From Rotaria socialis (taxonomy: Eukaryota; Rotifera; Eurotatoria; Philodinida; Philodinidae): DNA of 64,000 nt. Of the stretch, positions 60,721 to 64,000 are shown one piece after another. How positions within the stretch are numbered: position 1 is the first letter of the stretch; every line of letters starts with the position of its first letter. Position numbers and translations under genes: made by a program. A model generated the notes under the pieces. The model was not told where the DNA came from. It was given only the letters and a program-made list of their open reading frames with translations, and made no database searches. The DNA is taken from NCBI GenBank assembly GCA_905331475.1, contig CAJNYU010000408.1:1-64000 (forward strand), in the 5' to 3' direction.

Positions 60721-63700
60721 TTAACTTTGCTCCATCATTGATGGATCAACAATATCAACGATACGAAAGGCTTCAAGAAATTCATTGAAATCAATTACGC
60801 CATTCTTATCGAGATCAATACTAGCTGCTAGATCCGTGATTTGTTTTTCGTCAAATTTTGTCCCATTGTGATTACCAAGAAATGTGCATACGTCAGTAAA
60901 TTCTTGCATTGAAATAACACCTATAGACATATAAATTGTACAAGAGAGTTTCGTAAATATAGATAGAAAAAAACTTGGCAACTAACCTGAGTTATCTTTA
61001 TCAATAGCTCGAAAGACTGTTTCAAGCAGATCTTTATTCCGATACATACATTGACAAAGACTTTTTCGTCTCTAATAAAAAAAAAGATATAAAAGAAAAA
61101 AAAAGTTAATTGTTTTTACGGCATTTATTTGAACATTCAATGCAAATTGTAGTTCTTTGAAACGAAATGTTGACTCATACAGAACCCATCCCTGTGAATC
61201 TGTTTCAACTAGTTGTGTTTTTAGTGTTCGCCATGGTAGTTTTAAATCAAGAACACGTGAAACAATATCACACCAATTATTGACAGATATACGACCTAAA
61301 TCATATATGAAAATTAAAACAAGAGGCTACAATTTGAAACATCATTATACGAACTATGGAGAAACAAAAAAGAACAAGGTTATTTTTAGGGGTGTCAATT
61401 TACAGTTTATTTAACTTCGCGAAAAGTTAATTTCGTTTTTAATTAAATTCTATCAAGTTAAATTTTCTCATACAAAAATTTAATTTTAATTTTCAATTTA
61501 ATAAGTTGTTTGGATGGATACACGTCGTTGCTATGAGAAAAATACGTGAATTTAACAGTAGTAAAAACTAAATGAGAGGAGAACCTAGTATTTTAGGTTA
61601 ATATTTGTTCATAGTAGTCAAAATGTCTCTACAGATTATGCAGGATCGGCCATCGTTCTTCTTCAAAATACCGGGATATTCATTTAAAAACATATTTAAT
61701 AGCACAATTCGTAGAAGAATGACTAGCTTTAACTTTAGAAACTAGGCAACATACTCAAATTTTACTTTAAATAGTAGTAATCAAGTCAAAAACTATGTTT
61801 TTCTACTAGTTTTGAAAATTTATTTCTCGATTTAATAAATTTTTCTTCAATTAAAACGTGACATCCCCCGTTATTATCAATGGTACGACCTCAAGCGTCG
61901 TCGTCGATGGGCGAATTTCAATATCTTACTCATAATAAAAGCATTCAACATGCAATTTTGTTTTATTTACCTGTTTTCTTTTTATCCACTAGCAGGAATT
62001 CTTTCATAAGACAACTTTTATTTACACTAAATTTTTCAATCAGATTTTTAATTGCTTGTTCTTCAACATAGGACACTCTACGAAGAAGAGAAAAAGGAAT
62101 TCGAATTATTAACTCTTTTCATTTTTCATAACCAACCTTTCCCATAGAGTCAACGATTTTTGTGACGCTTTTGTTGAAATAAACTGAACAACAAGTGGTG
62201 GCTGATTAGTAAGTACTTTAGCGTATGCACCTCGATTACTACCTACTGCATAATAATTTGATGCTGAAAAAATAGTAAGCACCTATTTGATATGAATACA
62301 AAAATGGTATACAGTTATAATTAAAACAAAATGAAAAACCTTATTATCATGAGTATAGTCAAAACCCTCTTCTTTACATTCATGTGAGCGAATAATTAAA
62401 GTCCATTTGTGTTTCTCTAAAATAGTTTTTGTTACATCTGGACCCCAATAACATCCACCGCCACGATAAGTGTTGGGTTCACAACCATCTGTTTGTTTCG
62501 GATCGCTCCATAGTAGATCTAGGATTTGTCGCCATTCCAATAGTAAATCATTCGGAATGTTACTGATCTGAAATTGGTCTTCATCGGATGGGATAATAAA
62601 AGTTGGACTCAATACGGATAGATACTGCATCGATAAAATTTAAAGAAAAGTAAAATAATAATTTTTAAATATTATATAGAAAAACACAACCTTCTGACGT
62701 TTAATTCGATTTATAGTTGCTAAATCAGTTATATTACTAATGCCACCATGTACTACAAAAATGTGTTCATCAATAACACTTGCCACTGGTAACCAACTGT
62801 AAATATTTTCAAACAGACGCAAGAGTCGAGATGAATTGGTTTTATATTTATGTATAATTTCTTTCATGAAACCATATCTGTAAAGAAATAAATGTATGTC
62901 TAATACTTTTTCTAACCACTAATAAGATATTATATCAGCCATGATTAAAACTGTGATTGTCATTTACGCAAATTTTATTTATTGAACTAGCGTGATATGT
63001 CAGCGAGGGACTAAAAACAAACATAGTTATTCGTTTGATTTATATAAAACAGGTAGGTGCGTATGTTCTTGTCTTGTTTGAGTTAGAAAGATCTGAATTT
63101 CCGGTAGATATAGGTTTATGGATTCGTCAATATAAATCTAATCTGAAATTTTACTGAAGACCCATTGTGAGAAAATTCTTATTTTACGTACAAGTGAACC
63201 AATTATCTTAGTTGTTCAATTGTGAAATATTATATGTTTTCAAGTCCTGCTAGTACGATCGAAAAAATCTTCAACGCCATTATTTCAAAATCACATTTTC
63301 GATATTCGCTTGAATGCTCATAGTGATGTGCGAAAGCATACTGGTTCATGTCCTTCAAACTCTTTTCGTTACTCAACCAGCAAAATGAAAAATACTCGTC
63401 ATAGAGCTAATGAAATTTGAAGTTTGCTCCGTTGAGTCTTCATCAAAGTTTACCTTAGATCTTACTTTTTGTTCACTACGTATTAGAACACATCTTCATG
63501 CTTCAGCTTCCGTGGCAGCGTATTATGCATTTTTAAAAGATAAATTCAATCATGTTAACACAGACGTGACGTAGTTAGAAATTAATAACTTCGATATGTT
63601 TAAAAAAGTCATTGGTGAACATCATTAGAAGATTTTCAATTGAAAGTGTATTTTTTGTACTTCTCTATTCTGGTTCAATTACTTTTCCCACCTAGTGTTC

Positions 63701-64000
63701 TTGTCTTGAACACATAGTTGATCCCGTGAAAGATGTCAATTACAAGCAAATAGCATTTTAAAAGCTGGTTTTCGTCTTCTTCACTTCTTAAACTATTCAT
63801 TTTTTTGATATATATTTACGGGTGCATACTTTCGCGAATTGCATCTGAAGAAAAGTATTGATAAACAATTAAATTTACCTTAAATTTAAAACATGATCTT
63901 CATGATTCCCTCGATTTAAATAAACATTCGATGGATAAACAATAAGTGCAACACTTATTAGAAGAAAGATTTCAATACTTTGAAAACCACGATCAACAAT
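60721..64000 (-). CDS. PPEF: EF-hand serine/threonine protein phosphatase (PPEF/rdgC-like), 5' end outside window
   Basis: Minus-strand exons: >64000-63879, 62877-62691, 62624-62340, 62282-62137, 62077-61971, 61295-61120, 61071-60987 and 60920-60721 (stop), all joining in phase. The phosphatase core shows [52 protein letters not shown] and [17 protein letters not shown], the PPP-family metal- and phosphate-binding motifs. The C-terminus has EF-hands, clearest as [13 protein letters not shown] and [19 protein letters not shown] with canonical calcium ligands. A third region ([16 protein letters not shown]) looks like a degenerate hand. Known PPEF proteins carry an IQ motif and the first GDxHG motif further N-terminal; these would lie beyond 64000. 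Substrates are unknown; in flies rdgC dephosphorylates rhodopsin. The intron 62878-63878 is about 1 kb and the intron 61296-61970 holds a candidate TIR element. Confidence 0.93.
61388..61872. mobile_element. candidate small TIR element in a PPEF intron
   Basis: It begins AGGGGTGTCAATTTACAG, a sequence shared with 1619-1643, and an imperfect inverted counterpart (GTGACATCCCCC) lies at about 61858-61869. The interior is rich in TTAAATTT motifs, as in the 10871-11002 element. Borders and target duplication are not firm. Confidence 0.5.

Overview
The window looks like nuclear DNA of a small-genome metazoan, most likely a bdelloid rotifer (Adineta/Rotaria-like). The reasons are AT-rich DNA with many 45-65 bp GT-AG introns, an ADP-ribosyltransferase fused to TPR repeats, a bacterial-length isocitrate lyase beside animal signalling genes, TGTGGG-type telomere-like motifs, many small non-autonomous transposons, and above all a ~20 kb near-palindrome carrying the same gene on both arms. 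The identification is an inference from gene content; no rRNA or tRNA gene was seen.

Layout. Positions 1-9 kb are repeat and transposon territory: a pyrimidine-rich minisatellite, a broken GPCR, an intron-containing DDE transposase with one nonsense codon, and the 3' end of an LTR retroelement (LTR, polypurine tract, integrase tail) split by an 848 bp foldback element. At 9.1-12.6 kb lies a CPA2-type cation/proton antiporter gene carrying a premature stop, a frameshift and a 2 kb intron that harbours a 132 bp palindromic element. At 15.8-18.4 kb is an intact six-exon isocitrate lyase (431 aa).

From 20.0 to 40.7 kb two copies of a leucine-rich-repeat (ribonuclease-inhibitor type) exon array lie head to head as a large imperfect inverted repeat. 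Almost every exon is exactly 84 bp, phase 0, and encodes one 28-aa LRR. The arms differ by exon gain/loss, transposon insertions, a dyad-rich satellite and a duplication centred on a 93-N assembly gap. The palindrome may be real, as known from Adineta vaga, or partly an assembly product.

From 43.5 kb to the end the window is gene-dense and looks healthy: an F-box protein (-), an ART-TPR protein (+), a GNAT acetyltransferase (-), an activin type II-like receptor kinase (-), an F-box/WD40 protein (+), a Rap1-like GTPase with two alternative 3' exons that would give different CAAX tails (+), a secreted PAN/apple-like protein (-), and most of a PPEF/rdgC EF-hand protein phosphatase (-, running off the right edge). 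The receptor and F-box/WD40 genes are divergent with about 295 bp between start codons. The F-box/WD40 and Rap1 genes are in tandem about 190 bp apart. Exon joins below were derived by reading frame and splice-site phase, without transcript evidence.
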